Shown here: positions 1-6,289 of the stretch, piece by piece
Layout of the letters: each line of letters opens with the position of its first letter
How positions within the stretch are numbered: position 1 is the first letter of the stretch
NCBI RefSeq assembly: GCF_937890665.1
Contig: NZ_CALADU010000054.1
Span: 1-10,963 of the forward strand
Direction: 5' to 3'
DNA: 10,963 bases
Source of the DNA: an uncultured Subdoligranulum sp.
Lineage (GTDB): Bacteria > Bacillota_A > Clostridia > Oscillospirales > Ruminococcaceae
The notes under the pieces: generated by a model
What the model was told of the DNA's origin: nothing
Databases searched by the model: none
The model's input: the letters and a program-made list of their open reading frames with translations, nothing else
Position numbers and translations under genes: made by a program

Positions 1-1382
1 ACGACGGCACCTTACTGTTTGCCAGCGAGATCAAAGCCTTTCTGGATCACCCGGCTTTCACCAAACAGCTCAACGAGGCACAGTTGGAGCTGTATCTGAG
101 TTTTCAGTACTCCCCGGGGGAGGACACCTTTTTCCGGGGCGTGAAGAAGCTGCTGCCCGCCCACTGCCTGACCTTGGAAGGGACCCAACTGCGCATCGAA
201 CGGTGGTGGCAGGGAGATTTTGCCCCGGAGCTTTCCCCCACCGATTGGTCGAGCGCCATCGACGCGGTGCTGCGGGACAGCGTAGCAGCCCATCAGATCG
301 CCGATGTGGAGGTGGCCGGGTTTCTTTCCGGTGGGGTGGATTCAGCCTATATCACGGCGCTGGCCCGTCCGGCGCGGTGCTATACCATCGGCTATGCAGA
401 GGCGGGCTACGACGAGGCCGACCAAGCCGCCGAATTGGCGAACACGCTGGGCATCGAAAACCGGGTGCGGCGCATCACGCCGGAGGAATTTTGGGATGCC
501 ATTCCTGCGGTGCAGTACCATATGGACGAACCGCTGGCCGATGCAGCGGCGGTGGCCCTGTATTTTTTGAACCAACAGGCAGCGCAGGATGTCAAAGTTT
601 GTCTGTCCGGGGAGGGCGCCGATGAGTTTTTTGCAGGCTACAATATCTATAAAGAACCCTTTACCGCGGTGTGGTATAACCGACTGCCCGCCGGGCTGCG
701 GCGGACGTTGGGCCGGGTGGCCCAGCATCTGCCGGCAATTCCGGGGGTGAATTTTCTGGTGCGGCGGGCTGTGCCCCTCTGTCAACGGTATTACGGCAAC
801 ACCGCCCTGCTGACCGAACGGCAAAAACGCCGGTTGCTTCGCCACGATTACCGCCGTAGAGAACCCTTTGATCTAGCCCGCCCCTACTGGCAAGCCAGTG
901 CGGGGCTGGACACCGTGACCCGGATGCAATGGTGTGATCTGCACCTCTGGCTGGCGGGAGACATCTTGCTGAAAGCTGACAAGATGAGCATGGCCCACAG
1001 CTTGGAACTACGGGTGCCTTTTCTGGACCGGGAGGTATTCGCACTGGCCCGCCGCCTGCCCCCCGAAGACAAAGCCGATGCCCGCCAGACCAAAAAGGCC
1101 CTGCGAGCCGCGGCGGGCCGACACCTGCCGCTGCCCAACGCCCAGCGCAAAAAGCGGGGATTTCCGGTACCGGTGCGGGACTGGCTGCGCCAGCCTGCCT
1201 ATGCCGCCCGGGTCCGGGCTGCCTTTGACAGCCCGGCGGCCGCCCGCTTCTTTCAGGTGCGGCAACTGCATATACTGTTAGACCGGCACTTGCGGCGCCG
1301 GCAAGATAATTGGCGGCAGATCTTTTGTATCTACTGCTTTCTGGTTTGGTATGAGCAGTTTTTTGGGAGTGATGCGGCATGA
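1..1382 (+). CDS. asnB: Asparagine synthase (glutamine-hydrolysing), C-terminal part; 5' end outside window
   Basis: The frame is open from base 3, so the gene begins upstream of the window; a TTG at 84 is internal, because the residues before it (FASEIKAFLDHP) already fit the end of the AsnB glutaminase domain. About 459 residues are visible of a family usually near 610. The ATP-pyrophosphatase domain is clear: the SGGVDS loop at 327-344, then YTIGYAEAGYDEA, LSGEGADEFFAGY, and KADKMSMAHSLELRVPFLD near the C-terminus. The enzyme family uses ATP and glutamine ammonia to amidate aspartate in the cytoplasm. Some AsnB-family members instead amidate meso-diaminopimelate in peptidoglycan or its precursors (Bacillus subtilis AsnB, Lactobacillus plantarum AsnB1, corynebacterial LtsA). 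The stop codon overlaps the start of a MurE-type ligase gene by ATGA, so the two are probably co-translated, which makes the cell-wall role a fair alternative. The family is secure; the substrate is not decided. Confidence 0.93.
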   Translation, partial: DGTLLFASEIKAFLDHPAFTKQLNEAQLELYLSFQYSPGEDTFFRGVKKLLPAHCLTLEGTQLRIERWWQGDFAPELSPTDWSSAIDAVLRDSVAAHQIADVEVAGFLSGGVDSAYITALARPARCYTIGYAEAGYDEADQAAELANTLGIENRVRRITPEEFWDAIPAVQYHMDEPLADAAAVALYFLNQQAAQDVKVCLSGEGADEFFAGYNIYKEPFTAVWYNRLPAGLRRTLGRVAQHLPAIPGVNFLVRRAVPLCQRYYGNTALLTERQKRRLLRHDYRRREPFDLARPYWQASAGLDTVTRMQWCDLHLWLAGDILLKADKMSMAHSLELRVPFLDREVFALARRLPPEDKADARQTKKALRAAAGRHLPLPNAQRKKRGFPVPVRDWLRQPAYAARVRAAFDSPAAARFFQVRQLHILLDRHLRRRQDNWRQIFCIYCFLVWYEQFFGSDAA

Positions 1383-2860
1383 ATTTGTGTGAGCTTTTAC
1401 AGGCCACCGACGGCGTACTGCTGCAAGGGGACGCCCGTGTTTCGGTGCAGGGACTCTGTTACGATTCCCGCGCCGTGACGCCGGGGAGTTTGTTTGTCTG
1501 CCTACCCGGCCTGCACACCGACGGCCACCACTATGCGGCACAGGCCGTGGCGGCGGGGGCCGTCGGCCTTGTGTGTGAGCGGCCCATCCTCGGCCTGCCG
1601 GCAGAATTACCGGTGGTACAGGTGACCCACAGCCGCCGGGCACTGGCCCAGTTGGCCATCCGGCTGTACGATGCCCCCGCCCGCCGGATGACGATGATCG
1701 GCATCACCGGTACCAAAGGCAAAACCACCACCGCCCACCTGATTGCCTCGGTGCTGCGGGCAGCAGGGCACAAAGTAGGGGTCATCGGCACCAACGGGGT
1801 ATGCTGGCCGGGGTATCGCCAGCCACTGGACCACACCACCCCCGAGAGCAGCGACCTGCAGCGGCTTTTGCGGCAGATGGCCGATGCCGGCTGCGATGCC
1901 TGCGTGATGGAGGTTTCCAGTTTAGGCCTGAAGATGGACCGTGTCACCGGGATTCTTTACGACATCGGGGTGTTTACCAACCTCTCCCCCGACCACATCG
2001 GTCCCGGCGAGCACGCCAGTTTTGCCGAGTATCGGGCTTGGAAAAGTGTACTATTCCGGCGTTGCCGGGTGGGCATTGTCAACGCCGACGACCCGCAAAC
2101 CGAAGCCATCCTGACCCAGCACACCTGCCGGGTGGTGACCTACGGCATCGACCATCCGGCCGACTGGCGCGCCGATGCCGACCTGACCCTTTTGCGGCAG
2201 TCGGATTTTCTGGGCGTACAATTCACCGTCACCGGCCCGGACGGGCAGGCCCGCTCGTACCGTCTGCCCATGCCGGGGCGGTTCAGTGTTTACAACGCCT
2301 TGGCAACGTTGGCGGCAGCGCAGGTATTGGACCTGTCCGTTGCCGCCGCCCAAACCGGCTTACAGAAGGCGGCGGTGGAAGGCCGGGTGGAGCCGGTGCC
2401 GCTGCAAGCCCCCTTCACGGTGGTACTGGACTATGCCCACAACGAGGCCGCGGCAGAAAATTTGCTGACCTCCTTGCGGGCTTACCACCCCAACCAGCTC
2501 TGGGTGGTGTTTGGCTGCGGCGGCGGACGCAGCCGGGTGCGGCGATTTGGCATGGGGGAAGCCTGCGCCCGGTTGGCGGATTTCTGCATCGTTACCGAAG
2601 ACAACAGCCGCGGCGAACCGCTGCCCCAAATTTTGGCAGACATCCGCACCGGCATGCAGCGGGGCAATCCCCGCACTCCTTTTGTAGAGATCCCTGACCG
2701 GCGGCAAGCACTGTACTATGCCTTGGATCATGCCGGACCCGGGGACATTGTGGCGGTGATCGGCAAGGGACACGAAACGACCTTGCAGCGGGGCAACGAA
2801 ACCTTGCCCTTCTGCGAACGGGATATTCTGCAAAAATACATGAAGGCAAGATCGTCATAA
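1379..2860 (+). CDS. murE: MurE-type UDP-MurNAc-tripeptide ligase, divergent paralogue
   Basis: The product has 493 residues, the normal Mur ligase length, with all three domains. The N-terminal UDP-binding part includes DSRAVTPGSLFVCLPG (29-44). The ATP loop is GTKGKTTT (111-118), then TTPESSDLQ (153-161), EVSSLGL (178-184), NLSPDH (201-206) and K222, the expected carbamylated lysine. The C-terminal domain has DYAHN (351-355), DNSRGEP (408-414) and GKGHET (462-467). MurE adds the third stem-peptide residue (m-DAP or lysine) to UDP-MurNAc-L-Ala-D-Glu in the cytoplasm. Several usual signatures are altered: EVSSHAL is EVSSLGL, the short loop after LSPDH is longer (IGPGEHASF), GGDRDxxKRP is GGGRSRVRRF, and the m-DAP motif DNPR is DNSR. 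The start ATG overlaps the asnB stop. It may be the main MurE or a second specialised copy; the latter is my preference because it lies outside a division/cell-wall cluster. Confidence 0.88.
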   Translation: MNLCELLQATDGVLLQGDARVSVQGLCYDSRAVTPGSLFVCLPGLHTDGHHYAAQAVAAGAVGLVCERPILGLPAELPVVQVTHSRRALAQLAIRLYDAPARRMTMIGITGTKGKTTTAHLIASVLRAAGHKVGVIGTNGVCWPGYRQPLDHTTPESSDLQRLLRQMADAGCDACVMEVSSLGLKMDRVTGILYDIGVFTNLSPDHIGPGEHASFAEYRAWKSVLFRRCRVGIVNADDPQTEAILTQHTCRVVTYGIDHPADWRADADLTLLRQSDFLGVQFTVTGPDGQARSYRLPMPGRFSVYNALATLAAAQVLDLSVAAAQTGLQKAAVEGRVEPVPLQAPFTVVLDYAHNEAAAENLLTSLRAYHPNQLWVVFGCGGGRSRVRRFGMGEACARLADFCIVTEDNSRGEPLPQILADIRTGMQRGNPRTPFVEIPDRRQALYYALDHAGPGDIVAVIGKGHETTLQRGNETLPFCERDILQKYMKARSS

Positions 2861-2895
2861 AAAGAAGGGCATCCCGCTTAGGGATGCCCTTCTTT
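2861..2895. terminator. Bidirectional intrinsic terminator between murE and rsuA
   Basis: A perfect 15-bp inverted repeat (2861-2875 with 2881-2895) surrounds a 5-base loop. The outer arms are A-rich on the left and T-rich on the right, so each strand reads a GC-rich stem followed by a U-rich arm. It starts at the base after the murE stop and ends three bases before the stop of the convergent pseudouridine synthase gene, so it can serve both. Confidence 0.93.
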
Positions 2896-2898
2896 CGT

Positions 2899-3612
2899 TT
2901 ATCGCTGTTGGAGTTGGTGCAGTTCTTCGACGGTCAGTTTCCGCCATTCGCCGGGTGCCAGCGCCGGATCTAGCGCCACCCCGCCGATGGCGCAGCGGTG
3001 CAGGGCATTGACCCCGGCGCCGTAGACGCCGAACATCCGCTTGATCTGGTGGTAGACCCCTTGATGCAGCGTGACCTGCACGGTGCAGGGGTCCTCCCCC
3101 AGCGGCTCCACCTCGGCCGGGGCCATCTGCTGCCCATCGGCCAGCGTGACCCCCGCGGCAAACCCAGTTTGCATGGCTTCGGTGAGCGGTGTATCCAGCG
3201 TAACCTGATACACTTTGTCCACATGGTGGGCCGGTGCCAGCAGATCATGGGCCAGCCCACCGTCATCGGTGAGCAGCACAAAACCGGTGCTGGTTTTATC
3301 CAACCGCCCCGCCGGAAACAGCGCCCGCCGGGGATAGTCCGCCGCCACCAGATCCACAACCGTAGTGTCCCGCTTATCCCGGCTGGCACTGACCACCCCT
3401 TCCGGTTTGTTCAGCATGATATACACATATTTCTGGTAGCTGCCTGCCAGCGGTGTACCGTCCACCGCCACAGCAGCGGTTTCGGCTACCTGTGTGTCGG
3501 CTTTGCGACAGACCACCCCATCCACCACAACCCGTCCCTTGGTGATGGCCTTGCGGCTCTCGCTGCGGGTCAGGCCGGTGCGCTCCGAAAGATATTTATC
3601 CAGCCGCATCAT
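2899..3612 (-). CDS. rsuA: RsuA/RluB-family rRNA pseudouridine synthase
   Basis: The product has 237 residues, typical for the RsuA family. An N-terminal S4 RNA-binding domain (about 2-50, beginning MRLDKYLSERTGLTRSES) precedes the catalytic domain, which starts at YIMLNKPEGVVS (64-75). The catalytic aspartate is D105 in GRLDKTSTG, and GVYHQIKRMFGVYGAGVNALHR (185-206) is the conserved RNA-contacting segment. RsuA isomerises one uridine of 16S rRNA (U516 in E. coli); related RluB/RluE/RluF act on 23S rRNA, so the exact target is inferred. Two ATG codons are in tandem at the start; the first overlaps the ybaK stop as ATGA (3609-3612), which suggests translational coupling, with a modest AGGTG just upstream. 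It shares the 2861-2895 hairpin with murE as terminator. Confidence 0.9.
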   Translation of the reverse strand: MMRLDKYLSERTGLTRSESRKAITKGRVVVDGVVCRKADTQVAETAAVAVDGTPLAGSYQKYVYIMLNKPEGVVSASRDKRDTTVVDLVAADYPRRALFPAGRLDKTSTGFVLLTDDGGLAHDLLAPAHHVDKVYQVTLDTPLTEAMQTGFAAGVTLADGQQMAPAEVEPLGEDPCTVQVTLHQGVYHQIKRMFGVYGAGVNALHRCAIGGVALDPALAPGEWRKLTVEELHQLQQR

Positions 3613-4103
3613 TGGTCATGCACCTGTGTAATCGCGGCGGTCTTCCCCCGGGAAGCCCGGATCAGGTCCTGCGGAGCACACTCGATCTGGGTGCCGATCC
3701 GTCCCCCTGATACCAGCATGGTGGGTTGGGTCAGACAGCTCTCATCAAAGACTGTGACATACTGCTTTTTCATTCCCACCGGGCTGCATCCACCCCGGAT
3801 ATACCCGGTGACCTTGTTGATGTCCGCCACATGAATCATCGCCACGCTCTTGACCCCGGCAGCCTTAGCGGCTTTCTTCAAGTCCAATTCGGCCAGCACC
3901 GGGACCACAAACACATAGTAGTTGCGGTCTGCCCCCTGCGTAACCAGCGTCTTAAACACCCGGGCCGGGTCCTGTCCGGTCAGTTGGGCCACCGTAGCGC
4001 CATCCACGGCCTGCCCCTCCTCGTGGGGGTACTCGTGGGCGGTGTAGGCGATCTTGGCCCGCTCCAGCATCCGCATAGCATTGGTTTTGGCTTCTTTTCC
4101 CAT
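3609..4103 (-). CDS. ybaK: Cys-tRNA(Pro)/Cys-tRNA(Cys) deacylase, YbaK/EbsC family
   Basis: The 164-residue product is a whole YbaK/EbsC domain. It opens with KTNAMRMLERAKIAYTAHEYPH, has the conserved lysine of VFKTLV (K51), and the family signature GYIRGGCSPVGMKK (100-113), then VSGGRIGTQIECAPQDL (131-147). The family hydrolyses cysteine mischarged onto tRNA(Pro) by prolyl-tRNA synthetase, a free-standing proofreading step in the cytoplasm; this assignment rests on homologues. The ATG is preceded by GAGGGA (4112-4117) at good spacing, and a consensus promoter lies 36 bases upstream. The gene is the first of a two-gene unit with the RsuA-type gene, so both products act on the translation apparatus. 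Confidence 0.93.
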   Translation of the reverse strand: MGKEAKTNAMRMLERAKIAYTAHEYPHEEGQAVDGATVAQLTGQDPARVFKTLVTQGADRNYYVFVVPVLAELDLKKAAKAAGVKSVAMIHVADINKVTGYIRGGCSPVGMKKQYVTVFDESCLTQPTMLVSGGRIGTQIECAPQDLIRASRGKTAAITQVHDQ

Positions 4104-4138
4104 AGAAATCCCTCTTTTATCAACGCATTCCGGCCCTT

Positions 4139-4167
4139 ATTATAATCCGCCCGAATTTTTTCTGCAA
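4139..4167 (-). promoter_or_regulatory. Sigma-A-type promoter for ybaK-rsuA
   Basis: Read on the minus strand, a perfect TATAAT (4139-4144) lies 17 bases downstream of TTGCAG (4162-4167). The predicted start of transcription is near 4132, giving a leader of about 29 bases with a GAGGGA ribosome site. The -10 match and spacing are strong; the -35 keeps only TTG in place. Confidence 0.78.
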
Positions 4168-4173
4168 GGGGGC

Positions 4174-4202
4174 TTGACTTCAACGCTTTAAAGTGTTAAA
4201 AT
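4174..4202 (+). promoter_or_regulatory. Sigma-A-type promoter for the DAHP synthase gene
   Basis: TTGACT (4174-4179) and TAAAAT (4197-4202) are separated by 17 bases, so both boxes are one mismatch from consensus. Transcription should start near 4209, giving a leader of about 34 bases before the ATG at 4243. The promoter diverges from that of ybaK, with six bases between the two -35 boxes. Confidence 0.82.
4182..4197. promoter_or_regulatory. Candidate operator: 16-bp near-palindrome in the promoter spacer
   Basis: AACGCTTT is followed directly by AAAGTGTT, two 8-base half-sites that match as an inverted repeat at 7 of 8 positions. It fills the spacer between the -35 and -10 boxes and touches the first base of the -10. 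A repressor bound here would block the DAHP synthase promoter. No regulator gene is in the window, and I do not recognise the site as that of a known factor. Confidence 0.45.
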
Positions 4203-4242
4203 CTCGATATTGACAAAGAACCACTGCACAGGAGAAAGCATT

Positions 4243-5262
4243 ATGATTATTGTATTAAAACAGAACGCCCCCACCGAACAGGTCCAGAATTTCTGCACCG
4301 AACTGCGCGGCATGGGCTTTGAGATCAATGATTCGGTGGGCCACGACACCCACATTTTGGGCCTGATTGGAGATACCAAAGCACTGGCGGAGAGCTGGGT
4401 GCTGGCCAACCCGGTGGTGGAAACCTGCCGCCGGGTCAGCGAACCGTACAAGAAAGCCAACCGCAAGTTCCACCCCGATGACACCGTGGTGGATGTGGGC
4501 GGCCACAAGATCGGCGGCGGCTATTTTGCCGTGATGAGCGGCCCCTGCAGCGTGGAAGGCCGGGAGCAGATCATCGGCATTGCCCAGCGGGTACAAGCCG
4601 CAGGGGCCAGCATTCTGCGGGGCGGTGCCTTCAAACCCCGCACCAGCCCGTACAGCTTTCAAGGCCTGCGGGCCGAAGGGCTGGAACTGCTGCAGGCAGC
4701 CCGGGCGGTCACCGGCCAGCCCATCGTCACCGAGCTGATGAACAACGAGCACATTCCCCTCTTTCTGGATGCGAAGGTGGACATGATCCAGATCGGCGCG
4801 CGGAACATGCAGAACTTTGAGCTGCTGAAAGCCGCGGGCAAGTTGAACGTTCCGGTGCTGCTCAAGCGGGGACTTTCCTCCACGCTGGAGGAGCTGGTCA
4901 TGAGCGCCGAGTACATCATGGCCGAGGGCAACCCCAACGTGGTGCTCTGCGAGCGGGGGATCCGCACCTTTGAGAACAGCATGCGCAACACGCTGGATAT
5001 TTCCGCCATTCCCATGCTGAAAAAGATGACCCACCTGCCGGTGGTCATCGACCCCAGCCACGCAGCGGGTATTGCCTTTATGGTCCCGGCACTGGCGCAG
5101 GCCGCCGTAGCCGCCGGGGCGGACGGCCTGATGATTGAAACCCACAACGACCCCGCCAAGGCAAAGAGCGACGGCGCCCAAAGCCTGACCCCCGACCAGT
5201 TCGATGCCCTGATGGGCGTGATCCGGCCTGAACTGGAATTTTTCGGCAAGACACTGAACTAA
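4243..5262 (+). CDS. aroF: 3-deoxy-7-phosphoheptulonate (DAHP) synthase with N-terminal regulatory domain
   Basis: The product joins phosphoenolpyruvate and erythrose 4-phosphate to DAHP, the first step of the shikimate pathway. The ATG at 4243 is chosen because GGAG (4231-4234) lies 8 bases before it; an upstream TTG at 4210 lies almost on the predicted transcription start. From this ATG the protein has 339 residues, near the 338 of Thermotoga maritima DAHP synthase. Residues 1 to about 70 form a ferredoxin-like domain, which in the Thermotoga enzyme gives feedback inhibition by tyrosine and phenylalanine. The barrel follows with GPCSVEG (100-106), RGGAFKPRTSPYSFQG (126-141), KRG (208-210), DPSHAAG (270-276) and HNDPAKAKSDGAQS (301-314). 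The metal ligands known in Thermotoga correspond to C102, H273, E299 and D310, all present. It is a single-gene unit with its own promoter, possible operator and terminator. The family is secure; aroF is a conventional name. Confidence 0.95.
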   Translation: MIIVLKQNAPTEQVQNFCTELRGMGFEINDSVGHDTHILGLIGDTKALAESWVLANPVVETCRRVSEPYKKANRKFHPDDTVVDVGGHKIGGGYFAVMSGPCSVEGREQIIGIAQRVQAAGASILRGGAFKPRTSPYSFQGLRAEGLELLQAARAVTGQPIVTELMNNEHIPLFLDAKVDMIQIGARNMQNFELLKAAGKLNVPVLLKRGLSSTLEELVMSAEYIMAEGNPNVVLCERGIRTFENSMRNTLDISAIPMLKKMTHLPVVIDPSHAAGIAFMVPALAQAAVAAGADGLMIETHNDPAKAKSDGAQSLTPDQFDALMGVIRPELEFFGKTLN

Positions 5263-5268
5263 CGCAAA

Positions 5269-5298
5269 AAAACGGACGGCTTTCCAGCCGTCCGTTTT
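5269..5298. terminator. Bidirectional intrinsic terminator between DAHP synthase and SGNH genes
   Basis: A perfect 13-bp inverted repeat (5269-5281 with 5286-5298) has a TTCC loop. The left arm begins with an A run and the right arm ends in TTTT, so both strands have the hairpin-plus-U-tract form. It sits 6 bases after the DAHP synthase stop and 3 bases before the stop of the convergent gene. Confidence 0.92.
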
Positions 5299-5301
5299 GG
5301 T

Positions 5302-6273
5302 TTAGGCGTGGTTTTCCCACAGATTGCCGGGCACCGTGCGCCAATCGGGCAGATTGTAGTGTTCTTTCAGATAAGCGCCCAGATAGTTTGCCATCTTGGT
5401 GGCGCCGGAAATGTTGAGGTGATGGGGGTCACAGAAATCGGTTTCCTGACTGATGCCTGCGTCCGCCATATGCTCGAACATATTGATATACGCACAGCCA
5501 TGCTCATCGGCGTACTGCTGCATAGCGTCAAAATACTGGAATTCCTCGGTGGACCAGGGCGCGGTGAAGAACACCACCTCGATGCCCTGCTCGTGACAGG
5601 TGTTGACGATGTCGTCCAGCATGGCCAGTGACCGTTCCCCGATGACCCACTTTTCCATCTGGGTCCAGTCCTTTACATCGGCCACAAACTCCCCGTCCCG
5701 GGGATAAAAACCTTTGGTGTCCAAAAAGTCCACCGTGTTGCTGGTGTCGGTAAAGTTATCCGCCGTCAGCTCGGTTTTGTTCTCATGGTAGGCCACCAGC
5801 GGAATGTAGTAGGACAGATATCGGCTGATGTCCCCTTCAAAACACATATCCAGATACTGCTGCTTGTAGGAAGATTCCGGGATGGCGGTGGTGTAGTAGA
5901 TTTCACCGTCCATGTCGGTATCAAAAAGATTGCTGTTCACATGAAAGGTTTCGATCAGTGCCACCTTGGGCGACTGGGTGCGCAGCGAATCGTGGAAGAA
6001 CAGCCACGTGGTGTTCCAGTGCTGCCAGTTGCAGCCATAGTTGTAGGCGGCAATGCCGTAGTTGTCGTACATGGCGTTCACGTTGACGTTACGCCATGCA
6101 TGGCTGGAACCGTACACGATGACATCCACAGAGTTTTCCGGCAAAGCATGGAAAGCATTGATCCCTGCAATGGCCACATCGTCCCCGGTAGGCCGGGTAA
6201 TATGCCCCAGCCCGATGATGCCCACCACAATGAGCACCAAACACAGCAGACTGGCCGCAATGCGTTTTACCAT
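5302..6273 (-). CDS. Membrane-anchored SGNH-hydrolase-like protein, partner of MBOAT acyltransferase
   Basis: I choose the ATG at 6273, giving 323 residues, because a strong GGGGGAG (6281-6287) lies 7 bases before it and the product then opens with a classic anchor: MVKR, then a hydrophobic helix (about 5-23). A longer frame reaching 6369 would run back through the end of the MBOAT gene. Outside the membrane, VDVIVYGSSHAW (49-60) resembles the nucleophile block of SGNH hydrolases, with S57 as the likely serine. DFCDPHHLNISG (279-290) holds the D-x-x-H block (D282, H285). This arrangement is like the AlgJ/AlgX/DltD-type partners that work with MBOAT proteins to put acyl (often acetyl) groups on extracellular polymers. 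It starts 16 bases after the MBOAT stop, so they form an operon. The polymer is unknown. The MBOAT partner is broken here, which leaves the role of this intact gene open. Confidence 0.82.
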   Translation of the reverse strand: MVKRIAASLLCLVLIVVGIIGLGHITRPTGDDVAIAGINAFHALPENSVDVIVYGSSHAWRNVNVNAMYDNYGIAAYNYGCNWQHWNTTWLFFHDSLRTQSPKVALIETFHVNSNLFDTDMDGEIYYTTAIPESSYKQQYLDMCFEGDISRYLSYYIPLVAYHENKTELTADNFTDTSNTVDFLDTKGFYPRDGEFVADVKDWTQMEKWVIGERSLAMLDDIVNTCHEQGIEVVFFTAPWSTEEFQYFDAMQQYADEHGCAYINMFEHMADAGISQETDFCDPHHLNISGATKMANYLGAYLKEHYNLPDWRTVPGNLWENHA

Positions 6274-6289
6274 TCTTGTTCTCCCCCTC

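Noticed and set aside
84..1382. TTG at 84 as the start of the asparagine synthase gene
   Set aside because: AsnB homology continues upstream in the same frame to the window edge, and no ribosome site precedes this codon.
1801..2697. 298-codon plus-strand frame inside murE
   Set aside because: It is a shifted frame of murE with arginine- and proline-rich low-complexity sequence and no recognisable domain.
2998..3834. Long plus-strand open frame (278 codons) opposite rsuA and ybaK
   Set aside because: It is the antisense of two clearly recognisable genes in high-GC DNA, its product shows no family features, and it has no ribosome site.
4255..5181. Long minus-strand open frame (308 codons) opposite the DAHP synthase gene
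   Set aside because: The forward frame carries all DAHP synthase motifs; the antisense frame is a by-product of GC-rich codons.
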